Source of the DNA: Pegoplata infirma
Taxonomy: Eukaryota > Arthropoda > Insecta > Diptera > Anthomyiidae
Assembly: GCA_963921195.1 (NCBI GenBank)
Contig: OY992537.1
Coordinates: 80,613,287-80,677,286, forward strand
Reading direction: 5' to 3'
DNA length: 64,000 bases
The notes beneath the pieces are model-generated. The model ran no database searches, was not told the origin of the DNA, and saw nothing but the letters and a program-made list of their open reading frames with translations. Position 1 is the first letter of the stretch. Every line of letters begins with the position of its first letter. The position numbers and the translations under genes are program-made. This document shows positions 1 to 10,871 of this stretch, one piece after another.

Positions 1-503
1 CGAAATATCGGTCGGGGACCCCATAAAGTATATATATTATTGATCAGTGATCGATTCTAAGACATTCTACCGATGTCCGTCCGTCCGTCCGTCTGTCTGT
101 CTGTCCGTCCGTCCGTCCGTCTGTAGTTAACACGATGCAGTCCAAAATAAAAGAGCTAGATCCCTCAAGTTTGGCACAAATATGTCTTGTGTTCCTAAGC
201 AGGTTAAGTTCGGAAATTGGCCAAATCGGACCAGGGGGAAAAAAGTTCCCCCTTGAAGAACTAAACCAACCTCTAAAAAAATGCACTTTTTTACATGTTT
301 TTTTGTATTTTTGCTAAGTAAATGAAACATTTGGTATATTTATCGCGATGGGAAGGTGCTCTCAACGTCCCTCACTGACTCTATCAACCCCCCCCCCCCC
401 CCCAAAAAAAAAGAAACGCCCCTGACAAATTTTTGCTTTTAATTTTTGTACATTTTGGAGGGTATAAAAGATTCGGCACAGCCGAATTTAACACTCTCAC
501 TTG
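1..503 (+). mobile_element. mini-me / DINE-1-type (HINE) element copy
   Basis: The segment starts with the TA side of the element (ACCCCATAAAGTATATATAT), then a short core (about 43-74), then a GTCC/GTCT tract of about 50 bp (75-124). It ends with GGAGGGTATAAAAG followed by the hairpin ATTCGGC-ACA-GCCGAAT (471-487) and a terminal ACTTG. This layout is that of the dipteran mini-me / DINE-1 elements, which are non-autonomous Helentron relatives. The 5' part is cut by the window edge. The short mixed GTCC/GTCT tract shows the state before expansion, in contrast to the 12-kb array near 42-54 kb. The family assignment rests on remembered structure, not on alignment. Confidence 0.75.
388..412. repeat. 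poly-C tract followed by poly-A
   Basis: Sixteen C are followed by nine A inside the mini-me copy. Such a long C run stands out in this AT-rich sequence. It may be a slippage product or a base-calling weak point. Confidence 0.9.
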
Positions 504-805
504 TTTTAACTCTTACGTTTAAAGTAGAGGACTTTAGATTTTAATTTCTATTTTGATTATAAAAATCTGTTATTTACTTAAAAAGTAATAGTTCTTTAAA
601 CTACACCACTTTTTAATTTTTTTTTTTTTTTGGGATTTTAAAAAAATGAAAATCGCGAATAAAATCGCGAGTTTTTGGAATATAATAACACTGTAATGGG
701 AATGTCTATATGGGAATATGAAAAAAATCTGAAGACACCTGGTCAAAAAATACCCTTTTTATCGTGCTGTTTGATAGGCGATATATTATTTTTTTTGGAT
801 AAATG
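504..805. repeat. single arm related to the 19.9-21.1 kb foldback
   Basis: This stretch shares an ordered set of phrases with the foldback at 19.86-21.09 kb: TTTAAAGTAGAGGA, TTGATTATA, CTACACCAC, AATCGCGAATAAAATCGCGA, and finally GACACCTGGTCAAAAAATAC. Only one arm is present, so it is a truncated copy. It directly follows the mini-me end. Confidence 0.6.
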
Positions 806-2440
806 TAAGAAATTCTGATTTACTATAAATCGATGAAAACAAAATTTGCATGGAGATTACAATCAACCGTTGTAAATTCTTTATCCTGGCGATAAATTTT
901 CCTTTCGGTAATGTTTACGTGACAAAATGTTTTATTGTTTTAAATATTAAAATGTTTATGTCTTGCAAAAATTACTTAAGGTTTTTAAGCCAAAAATATT
1001 ATACTTTTTTTACATTTTGAGGATTTTTGAAGATTTTTTTTTTAATTTTTTCAGGACAGCGGGAAATTAATGTTGATTTGTATTATCCTCTATAATATTC
1101 TGCTCCCTTGGGTACCTAGGGCATAACAATCTAAGCTGACTCCTTAATAACACCGACGACCTAAATAAATGACAAAAAATAAAAATCCTTTAATATATAT
1201 ATTTTTTTTTCTTAAACAAAAAAATAAATTAAATATGTAACATCCTAAAAATCAACGTTGTCCTTCATCTATTTTTTTGTTTGCTTTAGCTCTAACAAAT
1301 TTCCACGCACAAACAACCTTTGATTAGCCCTGATTTTTTATTAAACTTTTTTTTTTTTTTTGTTTTTTGTTTTTGTCATCAACATTAACCTTAGCTTCCT
1401 GCTTATAATCACGTAACTTGTGATAAAACTAATTACATCAAGTGTGGTACTCAAAAGACCACCCATGTGTGCCATTTACACAACAAGAACAACAAAAACA
1501 AACAGCAACGACAACGACCAGAGGAAAGTTCACATTTTACAGTTGACCCTTTTTTTCAATGATGACAAAATAAACACTTGAGGTTTCAATGTAAATTGGT
1601 CCATGAGCCTGAGAGAGGGTAATAGGAAGACCAACAAACGAATAACAGCGCGTGTATTTAAAAAATGTAGCATACTTTTAAGCAAATTGTACGTGTGGAA
1701 ATAAAGAAAAAAAAAAAGGAAACAAAAATAAGTTTTAATTATTTATTTTATACAGCAAAAGGGTCAGCTCAAAGTTTTAAATTTGAAAAAAAACAAAATA
1801 TACTTTTTTAACGGTTTTTTGTTTAACATTTTAAATCTTGCTCAATCAAAGCATTTTTTATTTTTGTTTGTTACTTTTTTCCGTTGGAATTAAACTTAAA
1901 TTGAAAGTGTAACTGTCGCCATCATGTTACCACAAAACAAGGATACGACAGTATCGTCATCATTAACATCACCATCATGCCTGCCATCATTTAGTACCAC
2001 CCACGAACAACCTTTTGGTGAATCAAAAGCACTGAGCTGATAAACAATTCGATGGAAAATTAAAAATATTGAATTCATTATATTGGAAAAAGAGTTGTTT
2101 AGAAAAAGATAAATTGTCTGACAAAAATGATAACTGGATGGTATTGGATGACCATTCATTTTTTTGGATCATCAAATTATATCATCTTTAAATTTCATCT
2201 CTGTTTAAATTTAATTTAACAAACTAGGCAAAATTAGAGAAAACACATTCTGGTTTGTTGGTTTGGTGGAAATTGAGTGTTTGGTTAACAAAATTAGCCT
2301 TGATACCGAGTACCTTTCAACAAAGTATAGGAGAAAAATATGCTCTTTTGAAAATCAAATAAGTTGCAAACAAAGCTCTCTTCAAAGTCAAATGAGTTGC
2401 AGAAAAGCAGAGATTTCCCCTAAAAACTGTTAAATAAGAT
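806..2440. other. Intergenic or intronic DNA without recognised gene
   Basis: No reading frame with protein-like composition was found. Around 1380-2160 the base use is less monotonous (CAACAACAA-rich at 1480-1520, ATCATC-rich at 1915-1995), and no repeat partner was noticed elsewhere in the window. It may be single-copy sequence. An 87-codon open frame on the minus strand (1896-2159) has no recognisable domain and is not called. Confidence 0.5.
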
Positions 2441-2444
2441 AAAG

Positions 2445-2760
2445 TGTTCAAAAGTGGTCGAGGGCGGGTCTGCAAGTTATATAAAAATGTTCAGAATTCC
2501 CAAATATTTTTTTTGGAAAGTTTTCTGTGGAAAGAAGACTTGAGGCATTAGACTGGCATTTTTCTCTATAGCAAAATTCTTTCGTCTCCGATTTTCAAAG
2601 TCCGGACATTTTTTTATTCTACTAGGCCTAAACGTAATGTGGTACCAATTTAGGGCCAATCGGATTAAATTAACCCGTGGCGCCCGGCGCACAGTGGTCA
2701 AATTCGCGAGATAGCGGTCAAAACTCTATAACTTTTGACCGGATTGGTATTTTTTTACGC
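2445..2760. repeat. Dispersed repeat fragment, inverted copy at 7.38-7.55 kb
   Basis: The reverse complement of about 2530-2700 matches 7380-7545 in order: GGGTTAATTTAATCCGATTG, TTGTACCACAT-like, TGTCCGGAC, AATGCCA-TCTA and GAGGCAT. It is a detached piece of the foldback family described at 6.3-7.4 kb. The segment GCACAGTG occurs at 2689-2696. Confidence 0.55.
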
Positions 2761-3050
2761 AATTTTTTTTGTTCAATAGGAGGGACTTTAAGCTTCAATT
2801 TGCGTGTTCAAACGTAAAAATCGACTGATAGGAACGTAAGTAATGTGGAGTTAAAAATGCATTTTAATTTTTTGTTGAGTTTCCATGTAAAAGTTGAATA
2901 TTTTGACATTTTAAATAGGTATTTTTTTTATAATTTCTTAATTTCTTCAATCGTATTTTACAACCAATACTTATTTATTATTCCTAAACTTAATTTTGGT
3001 CAGAAAATGCCAACATTTGGCCACTGACATTTATTTAGTCTCAATATTCA

Positions 3051-4534
3051 CAGGTCCTTTGTCCTTTTGATAGGTCCTAGGATAGGTGCTTTTGATAGGT
3101 CCAGGGATATGTCCTTTTGATAGGTACTAGGATAGGTCCTTTTGATAGGTCCAAGGATAGGTAATTTTGATAGGTCCTAGGATAGGTCCTTTTGATTGGT
3201 CCAAGGATAGGTCCTTTTCATAAGTCCAAGGATAGGTCCTCTTGATAGGTCCTAGGATAGGTCCTTTTGATAGGTCCTTCTGATAGGTTCTTTTGATAGG
3301 ACCAAGGATAGGTCCATTTGATAGGTTCAAGGATAGATCCTTTTGATATGTAAAAGGATAGGTCCTTTTGATAGGTTCTGGGATAGGTCCTTTTGATATG
3401 TGAAAGGATAGGTCCTTTTAATACGTCCAAGGATAAGTCTTTTTGAAAGGTCCAAGGATAGGTCCTTTTGATAGGTTCAAGGATAGGTCCTTTTGACTGG
3501 TCCTAGGATAGGTCATTTTGATAGGTCCAAGGATAGGTCCTTTTGATGGGTCCTAGTATAGGTCCTTTTGATAGGTCCTTTTGATAGGTCCAAGGATAAG
3601 TCCAAGGATAGGTCCTTTTAAAATGTAAAAGGATAGGCCCTTTTGATAGATCAAAGGATAGGTCCTTTTAATATGTAAAAGGATAGGTCCTTTTGATAGA
3701 TCAAAGGATAGGTCCTTTTGATAGGTACAAGGATAGGTCCTTTTGACTGGTACTAGGATATGTCCAAGGATAGGTCCTTTTGATAGGTCATAGGATAGAT
3801 CCTTTTGATAAGTCCAAGCATAGGTCCTTTTGATAGATCCAAGGATAGGTCCTTTTGATAGGTCCTAGGATAGGTCCTTTTGATAGGTCCTTTTGATAGG
3901 TCCAAGGATATGTCCTTTTGATAGGTCCAAGGATAGGTCCATTTGATAGGTCCAAGGATAGGACCTTTTGATAGATCCAAGGATAGGTCCTTTTGGTAGG
4001 TCCAAGGATAGGTCCTTTTAATAGATCAAAGGATAGGTCCTTTTGATAGATCAAAGGATAGGTCCTTTTGATAGGTCCAAGGATTTGATAGATCAAAGGA
4101 TAGGTCCTTTTGATAGGTCCAAGGATAGGTCCTTTTTATAGGTCCAAGGATAGGTCCTTTTGATATGTAAAAGGATAGGTCCTTTTGGTAGGTCCAAGGA
4201 TATGTCCTTTTGATAGGTCCTAGGATAGGTCCTTTTGATAGGTGAAAGGAAAGGTCCATTTGATATGTAAAAGGATAGGTCCTTTTAATAGATCAAGGTC
4301 CTAGGATAGGTCCTTTTGATAGGTCCAAGGATAGGTCCTTTTGATAGATCAAAGGATAGGTCCTTTTGATAGGTCCAAGGATAGGTCCTTTTGATTGGTC
4401 CAAGGATAGGTCCTTTTCATAAGTCCAAGGATAGGTCCTTCTGATAGGTCCTTTTGATAGGACCAAGGATAGATCCTTTTGATAGGTTCAAGGATAGGTC
4501 CTTTTGATATGTAAAAGGATAGGTCCTTTTGATA
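3051..4534. repeat. 25-bp minisatellite array
   Basis: About 1.48 kb is built of a 25-bp unit made of two related halves, GGTCCTTTTGATA (13 bp) and GGTCCAAGGATA (12 bp). Copies such as those starting at 3843 and 3868 are exactly 25 bp apart. Some units lose or duplicate a 13-bp half (for example near 3270 and 3890), and many carry point changes. If all units were 25 bp there would be roughly 55-60. The unit contains no stop codon on the minus strand and 75 bp is a multiple of three, so several open frames with a 25-residue period run through it; these are not genes. Confidence 0.95.
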
Positions 4535-4767
4535 CACCCTTCTATGTGGACTAGGTCCAAATATGGGTCAACTTCTCCTAATTTCAACAGAATTATTTTT
4601 TGGGTCATTAAGAACTCTTGTTCAAAATTTCATCAAAATATATGCATAATAGCCACTTTCACATAAAAATAACTTCTCAAAAAATATGACGTGCATTTGT
4701 ACCGAATATCTTACCTTGGATCAGAAAAATTGCTGTAGCTCAAAAAGTGCAGCCCCGATGCATGGAC

Positions 4768-5881
4768 ATTAGAGTGTCCCTTATTTTGGAAATGTTGGAA
4801 ATCTTGAGACGGTACCCGCTCATTTTTTTCCTTTTGACTTAAAAATAACTCAGGAAAAATTTTACGCCCCTAGGACCACGCCTTCCCTACGCGACGGGCC
4901 CTTAAAGAGCGGGGCCTAAAAAATCATTTTTCCATACAAACCAAAAAATTTTTTTTTTGATTTTTAATTTTTTTGTTATTATTTATTATATTACTTGGTT
5001 TGCTTATTCACAACAAAAAATTTGATTTTGGTAGGATAAGTCTTTCAGCGCTAAAAAATTTTTCGCAAAAAAAAATTTTGAGCCGCCGGGGTCCTACAGT
5101 AAAAAATTTTTAAAAAATATTTTTTTTTAGTTTTGACCAGCAACGGTTTTAGCTGCTATGTTGCTTTAAATGATATATATTCATAAAAAAATATTTTTTG
5201 TATCTGTGACATCTTAATCGTGTTCTAAAAAAGGGTAAAAAATGCATTGATGATTTTTTTCGATACACGATAAAAATGTCACAAATATGAATAATATTTT
5301 TTTTGGAATATATATCATTAAAAACAACATAAAAACTAAAACCATTGCTTTTCAAAACTAAAAAAAAATATTTTTTAAAAATTTTTTACCGTAGGATTCC
5401 TACGGCTCAAAATTTTTTTTTTCGAAAAAGATAAAGATGTCACAGATATGAATAATTTTTTTTTTGGAATATATATCATTTAAAGCAACATAGCAGCTAA
5501 AACCGTTGCTGGTCAAAACTAAAAAAAAATATTTTTTAAAAATTTTTTACTGTAGGACCCCGGCCGCCCAAATTTTTTTTTTGCGAAAAATTTTTTAGCG
5601 CTGAAAGACTTATCCCTCCAAAATCAAATTTTTTGTCGTGAATAAGCAAACCAAGTAATATAATAATTAATAACAAAAAAATTAAAAATCAAAAAAAAAT
5701 TTTTTTGGTTTGTATGGAAAAATGATTTTTTAGGCCCCGCTCTTTAAGGCCCCGTCGCGTAGGGAAGGCGTGGTCCTAGGGGCGTAAAATTTTTCCTGAG
5801 TTATTTTTAAGTCAAAAGGAAAAAAATGAGCGGGTACCGTCTCAAGATTTCCAACATTTCCAAAATAAGGGACACTCTAAT
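4768..5881. mobile_element. Foldback (long inverted repeat) element, copy 1
   Basis: The left arm runs from TTAGAGTGTCCCTTATTTTG to about 5220. The right arm, from about 5425 to CAAAATAAGGGACACTCTAA, is its near-exact reverse complement. Matching blocks include GAGACGGTACCCGCTCATTT, CACGCCTTCCCTACGCGACG and AGAGCGGGGCCTAAAAAATC. A further degenerate copy of the inner arm sequence lies in the middle (about 5270-5410). No protein is encoded. The inner half is related to the foldback at 10.87-11.68 kb (TGTTGCTTT-AATGATA, TCTGTGACATCT), so the two belong to one family with different outer ends. Confidence 0.85.
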
Positions 5882-6339
5882 GGACATGTATATATAGGAA
5901 TGTAGGGGAGAGTTAGGACTACAAAATAGTAAATTTGTGTTTTGACTCAGCTTGACTCACAGGAGTTGTGCTCTATGAAGTAGGAAATTTCCGAGAAATT
6001 TTACCTTTTTTAAAAAAAATATTTGAATTGTTCTGAAAACAGTAGAGCTTCAATTTTTTTACCAGTAATAGGAAATAAGTTAAGTTACAACACAAAATTT
6101 ATTTCGTCCAAAAATCTTGAAAAACAAAAAAGTTATGATCATTTAAACTTTAAAAATTAACTAAAAATATCATAAATTTACTAAATTCTGAAAAATCCCA
6201 TTTTGGACCACCCTGTTCTCAGTGAAATAATTGAAATAGAGTTCTAATTTTTTGGCTCCCGAGGTTTACTACTGTCTACTTTCATATGAGTCTAATAACT
6301 TTAAAATCGGAGAACAAAAACCAAAAGGAGTTTTGGCCG

Positions 6340-7400
6340 CTATCTCAAAATATTGACCACAGTGCGGCGGTCAAAGTTTTGGATTTTTGAAAAATTAAAA
6401 AAAAAAAAATAAATATATCTTTCGACACCTCATATTTGTTAATTTTGATGTGCTGAGCACGAATATCAAAAAAAAAAAAAAAAATCGGTCGAACAGTTTT
6501 CGAGATATCGCTATTTGAAATTTGCCAAAAAATTGCGGTTTTTTCCTACGTTCAAGAAATTTTTTAAAAAAAGTCTCAAAATTTCATTCCGTCAACCCTT
6601 TTGCAGAGCTTGAAACAATCTTTCATTTAAAACTAATTTGAGCCAAATCCGATCATTTTAAGCGGTGGCGCCCTTCGATCAAAGTTTTTGACTTTTGGAA
6701 AATTTCCACCAAAATTTTGGATTTATGAAAATGAAAAAATAAAAAAAAAATATGTTGCGATACATTATTTTTATTATTTTATAATGCTGAATACGAATAT
6801 CAAAAAAATAATATAATCGGTCGAACGGTTTTCGATATATCGCCATTAAAAATTTGTCAAAAAATTGCAAAATGGGCGGTTTTTTCCTACTTTTAAGAAT
6901 TAAAAAAAGAACTCTATAAATTTATTTATTTTAACCCTTTCATAGAGCTTGATGCAATCTTTCATTTAAGCTAAATTTGAGCCAAAGATGATCATTTTAA
7001 CCCGTGACACCCTTCGATCAAAGTTTAGGGTTTTTGGTAATAAGTTTCTAAAAAGCCAAAACTTTGATCGATGGGCGCCACAGCTTAGAAGGATCGGATT
7101 TGGCTCAAATTAGTTTTTAATGAAAGATTGTTTCAAGCTCTACAAAAGGGCCGGCGGAATAAAATTTTAGACTTTTTTAAAAAATTTCTTGAACGTAGGA
7201 AAAAACCGCCATTTTTTACAAATTTGAAATGGCGACATCTCGAAAACCGATCGAGCGATTATTAATTTTTTTTTTTGATATTCGTGCTCAGCGCATCAAA
7301 ATTAACAAATATGATGTGTCAAAAGATAAAAATTTTTTTAATTTTATTTTTAAAAATTTTTCAAAAATCCAAAACTTTGACCGGGTTAATTTAATCCGAT
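6340..7400. mobile_element. Foldback element with duplicated arm unit
   Basis: The unit at 6355-6700 (GGTCAAAGTTTTGGATTTTT, GCTGAGCACGAATATC, CGAGATATCG, CAATCTTTCATTTAAAACTA, GGCGCCCTTCGATCAAAG) is repeated in direct orientation at about 6660-7030. It appears again inverted at 7045-7390. The arm is thus tandemly duplicated on one side only. No coding capacity was seen; short open frames here are by-products of the AT-rich arms. Confidence 0.8.
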
Positions 7401-7860
7401 TGAACTCAAATTTGTACCACATAAGTTTTAGACCTAGGGCAATAAAACTTTGTCCGGACACTCGGGAAAATCAAAAGTTGACAAAAAATGCCATTCTAGT
7501 GAGGCATCCAGGTTTTGCAAGATTCTTCAAGAGCAAGTGTTTTTAAACCTACCATTCAAAACCCATTTTCTGGGCAAATCCTTAACGACATTCAAGATTT
7601 AACCTAACGAAATTCAAGATTTGACAAGACACTCCGATGCTTAAGCAGCTAAGAACGTCCCGTCAAGTTTAAATTTTCGAAATTCATGTCTTAATACCTG
7701 CCAAACGATAGCCACGTTAGAGCTGATTGTGGGAAAATTTATAAAAAAAAGTCGAAAAGTCATCTTCAGTCGGCAACCAACGGTCAAAATTTAAAAAAAT
7801 TACGTATTTCGACTAAAATTCATGTCCGAATTTTTTAACCAAATATGGCTCAAAAATTCG

Positions 7861-10180
7861 TAGGTTAGGTTAGGTTGGATGGGCGTCCGCCGATTTGGCG
7901 AATTCACTCGGAGGCCATAAGGCCCGTTGTGATTCCCCTAAAGTTGTCTCCCTACTCCCTGATATATAAAATTCTACCCCTCAAACCACCCCGATTCCCT
8001 AAGGTATTCTGCTAGAGACGTCTGTTTAGGCAATCTAAGTCATCAAAAAATCGTTGCCCCAAATACTTAAGACGACGTTTCATCAGACCCGGACATTCAC
8101 ACAACAAGTGCCTCACTGACTCCTCCTCCTCCACATCTCCACAACTTCTGCAAAAGTCCCTGTCAGAAATTCCCATACGAACGGCCATTTGGCCGATTAT
8201 ACAGTGTCCCTTCAGTACTCCTACTAATAGGCTAACCGTACGTTTGCCAAAGGTAAGAAGACTTTCTGTCCTCTTAGGATTTGGCAGTGGCCACATGGTC
8301 CGCGATATCCTGCACGTGGTCAGCGATATCCACCTATCCCTCATCATATTCTCCGATATCCTATCAATTTCGTTCATCAACTCCACTATAGGAACCGAGA
8401 TATCCGGTTCGACACACTCATCAGCTAATTCGTTACCATCGACCCCACCATGTCCAGGGACCCAGATTAGCTTGACTGTGTGCTGACTGATTCGATGAAG
8501 GGATTGTATACAATTACTTACAATTCTCGATTTTACAGTGTGTGACCCTAAGGAGCTGCAAGACTGTCCACAAAAATGTTGATGGCGCAAGGACTTAGGT
8601 CCTTTGTCATAATCATCTGCGCGGCTTTGTCAATTGCAAAAACCTCGGCCTGGAAAACACTACACTTGTCCGGGAGCCTCACTGAGGCCCTGATCTCGAG
8701 GCATTCAGAGTATACCCCCGAACCCATCTCCATCTTCGATCCGTCCGTGAAAATTGAGATCGCATTCCCCGTTATAACAGAGTTTGCCGCCCAGTCTTCC
8801 CTAGTTGGTATTTTGACTTCGAAGTTCCTATTAAAGTTCGTCTGTGGTGACATATATTCGGTTTTCCGTTCTAATTCCGACCCGCCCACCGTACTTAATA
8901 TGGTCGAGTGTCCCCAAGAGCGTTGCTTAAGCATCAGTGACTCTCTTAACCTAAGAGCCGATTTTGCTGCTGTGCTCTTGATATAGATATCTACGGGCTG
9001 AATGTTTAGTATCACTTCCAGACCGGCCTGGGGTGCTGATCTAATAGCACCAGTGATACCCACGCACGCCAGTCGCTGTACCTTCTGTAGGTTGCAGAGA
9101 TATGATTTCTTATCCGCTGCTTTCCACCACACAAGGGCTCCATAGGTAAGTATTGGTCTAATTATCGCACCATACATCAAGTGGATAATATACGGTTTTA
9201 GACCCCACCTTCTTCCGAAAGTTCTTCTGCAGGTGTAAAAAGCACATAACGACTTTTTCATCCTTTCCTCCGTATTCCTTTTCCAGGAAAGCTTTCAGTC
9301 CAGGATTACGCCCATGTATTTCGCCTCATTAGATAGTTCTAGGGTGATTCCATCTAGTTTGGGAAGAACAAACCTGTCTATCTCAGTCCTTTTCGTGAAC
9401 AAGACTAGTTCGGTTTTGGAGGGATTGACTCCCAGACCGTTGTCTCTTGCCCACGTCAAGAGTATCTTAAGTGCTTATTCCATGAGTTCACTAATCGTTG
9501 GTAAAAACTTACCTCTGATTAGGATCACAACGTCATCAGCATAGGCAACCACCTTGATGCCCATTCCGTTGAGTGACTCGAGGATTTCATTTATTACAAG
9601 ATTCCACAGAAGAGGAGAGATCACCCCCCCTTGTGGTGTACCCCTTGTAACTAGTTTCCTCGCTTCATCATCACCTATTTTCGAGTTGATCGCCCTGCTT
9701 TTCAGCATGTTGCCCGTCCATAGAGTAATCTGTGTGTCCGTGCCCGTTTTTCGTAGGGCATTAAGAATTGACGATATTTTGACATTGTTGAACGCGCCTT
9801 CCACGTCCAGAAATGATGCCAAAACGTACTCTTTTTTGTGAAGAGTATCCTCAATCAAACCGACAACATCACTTACAGCCGTCTCGACAGACCTACCCTT
9901 AAGATAGGCGTGTTGGGCCTCGCTGAAGTTGTCTGATGTGAGGATACTTCTCACATATACATCTACCAGTCTTTCCAGTGTTTTCAATAGAAACGATGAC
10001 AGACTGATAGGTCTGTAATCCTTTGCGGTATTGTGGTTTATTTTTCCCGCTTTGGGAATAAAGACCACCCTAACCTCCCTCCATTCGGAGGGTATATATC
10101 CCGATGCCAGGCTCCCCGTAAAGATACGCAGTAGCCATGGCATGATTATCCCGAGGGACTCCTGCAAGAGTGCCGTAAAT
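7861..10180 (-). mobile_element. 5'-truncated non-LTR retrotransposon (LINE, R1/LOA-like)
   Basis: This minus-strand element of about 2.3 kb keeps the reverse transcriptase, the RNase H and a C-terminal zinc-knuckle region, plus about 150 bp of 3' untranslated sequence. The 3' end reads CATCCAACCTAACCTAACCT with no poly-A tail. The 5' side is lost: the open frame stops at a TAA at 10180-10182 and the flanking foldback sequence begins there, so ORF1, the endonuclease and the N-terminal RT are absent. The combination of an R1-like RT, an RNase H and a CCHC-like motif points to the R1/LOA/I group of LINEs; LOA is the best guess. GC content is visibly higher than in its surroundings. No convincing target-site duplication was seen. 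Confidence 0.9.
8012..10179 (-). pseudogene. Broken ORF2: reverse transcriptase, RNase H, zinc knuckle
   Basis: The reading frame enters at about 10179 without an initiator ATG. RT motifs follow in order: KDYRPISLSSF (about residue 49 of the open segment), FLDVEGAFNNV with the motif A aspartate (about residue 121), RGTPQGG (motif B, about 175-181) and the catalytic YADD (about 209-212). An in-frame TAA at 9475-9477 and an in-frame TGA at 9295-9297 interrupt the thumb region, which includes NPSKTELVLFTKR between the two stops. RNase H begins at FTDGS and continues with FQAE and VDS, giving three of the acidic residues. A frameshift at about 8548-8556 follows the VDSLAA motif. The next frame carries VPGHGGVDGNELADE, the RNase H C-terminal motif, and a C-X2-C-X10-H-X4-C knuckle. 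The stop codon is TAG at 8012-8014. With two nonsense changes and a frameshift it cannot make active enzyme. Confidence 0.92.
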
Positions 10181-10871
10181 TAGAAAAATATTTAAAAAAA
10201 TCCAAAACCGCAATTTTGGTCCACAGATGCTAAGTAATTTTTAAACATCAAAATTATTTTTTTATCCAAATTGGTCTAAAAAGTCGGAAAAAAGTGTGTT
10301 ATCTAAAAAACATTAAAAATGCTGATTTGCGATTTTGGTCTACAGCTGATCAGCATTTTCGTTCCAAAATCGTGTTTTTGTATATTTTTTTTATTTTGTT
10401 TAGATAACAAAAGTTGGAAAATATTACGTGTGGTATCTAAAAAATATTAAAAAAAATATCAAAGCGCGATTTTGGTCCAAAAATGCTAATCTGCTATTTT
10501 GGTCCAAGGACCAAAATCGGGTGTTTAGATTTTTTTAATATTTTTTAGATAACACACTTAACATTTTCCAACCATTGAGACCAATTTGGATAAAAAATAT
10601 TTTTATTGTTTAAAAATTTGTTCAATATTTTCCAATGAAGTGCGCCAAATTTTTGATTTTGGTCAAAAAATTCGGACATGAATTTTGGTAAATATGCATC
10701 ATTGTTTCCAACTTTGACCGCTGGTTGCCGACTGAAGAAGATCTTGCAAACAATTTTCATAAATTTTTCCACAATGTATTACGACATGAAATTCAAAAAT
10801 TTAAATTTGACGGTACGCCCTAATGGACATGTCGGTATATTACCAGCTGAGTTGCAGATAGTAAAAGTCGT

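Larger units (their letters stand above)
7655..10817. mobile_element. Foldback element split by a LINE insertion
   Basis: The left arm (7655-7860) begins ACGTCCCGTCAAGTTTAAAT and holds CTTCAGTCGGCAACCAACGG and AAAATTCATGTCCGAATTTT. The right arm (about 10650-10817) is its reverse complement (GACATGAATTTTGGTAAATA, CTGGTTGCCGACTGAAGAAG, ATTTAAATTTGACGGTACG). Between them lie the foldback's own spacer (about 10183-10640) and the LINE at 7861-10180. A second copy at 28.03-28.56 kb carries the same spacer phrases (GATTTTGG-TC, TGCTAATCAGCATTTTCG) without the LINE. The foldback is therefore older than the LINE insertion. Confidence 0.8.

Noticed and set aside
1896..2159. 87-codon minus-strand frame
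   Set aside because: It has the least skewed composition of the small frames outside the LINE and the 34.8-kb remnant, but no domain, no start context and no partner exon were seen.
3051..4534. CRISPR-like array
   Set aside because: There are no unique spacers between repeats; the units are contiguous and diverged. The genome is that of a fly.
3127..4608. Several minus-strand frames with a repeating PILGPIKRTYPWTYQKDL-like peptide
   Set aside because: The 25-bp minisatellite lacks stop codons on this strand and gives the same 25-residue period in all frames. No start signal or non-repeat protein part is present.
7861..7880. Interstitial TTAGG telomere repeat
   Set aside because: Only about three units are present, located exactly at the 3' end of a LINE, so it is part of the element.
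8244..9841. Plus-strand frames within the LINE (8244-8486, 8576-8986, 9314-9544, 9554-9841)
   Set aside because: They lie opposite the RT/RNase H frame and show no domains; they are shadows of the real minus-strand coding sequence.
7850..10185. Target-site duplication AAATT around the LINE
   Set aside because: The five bases are AT-only, not exactly at both boundaries, and expected by chance in this sequence.
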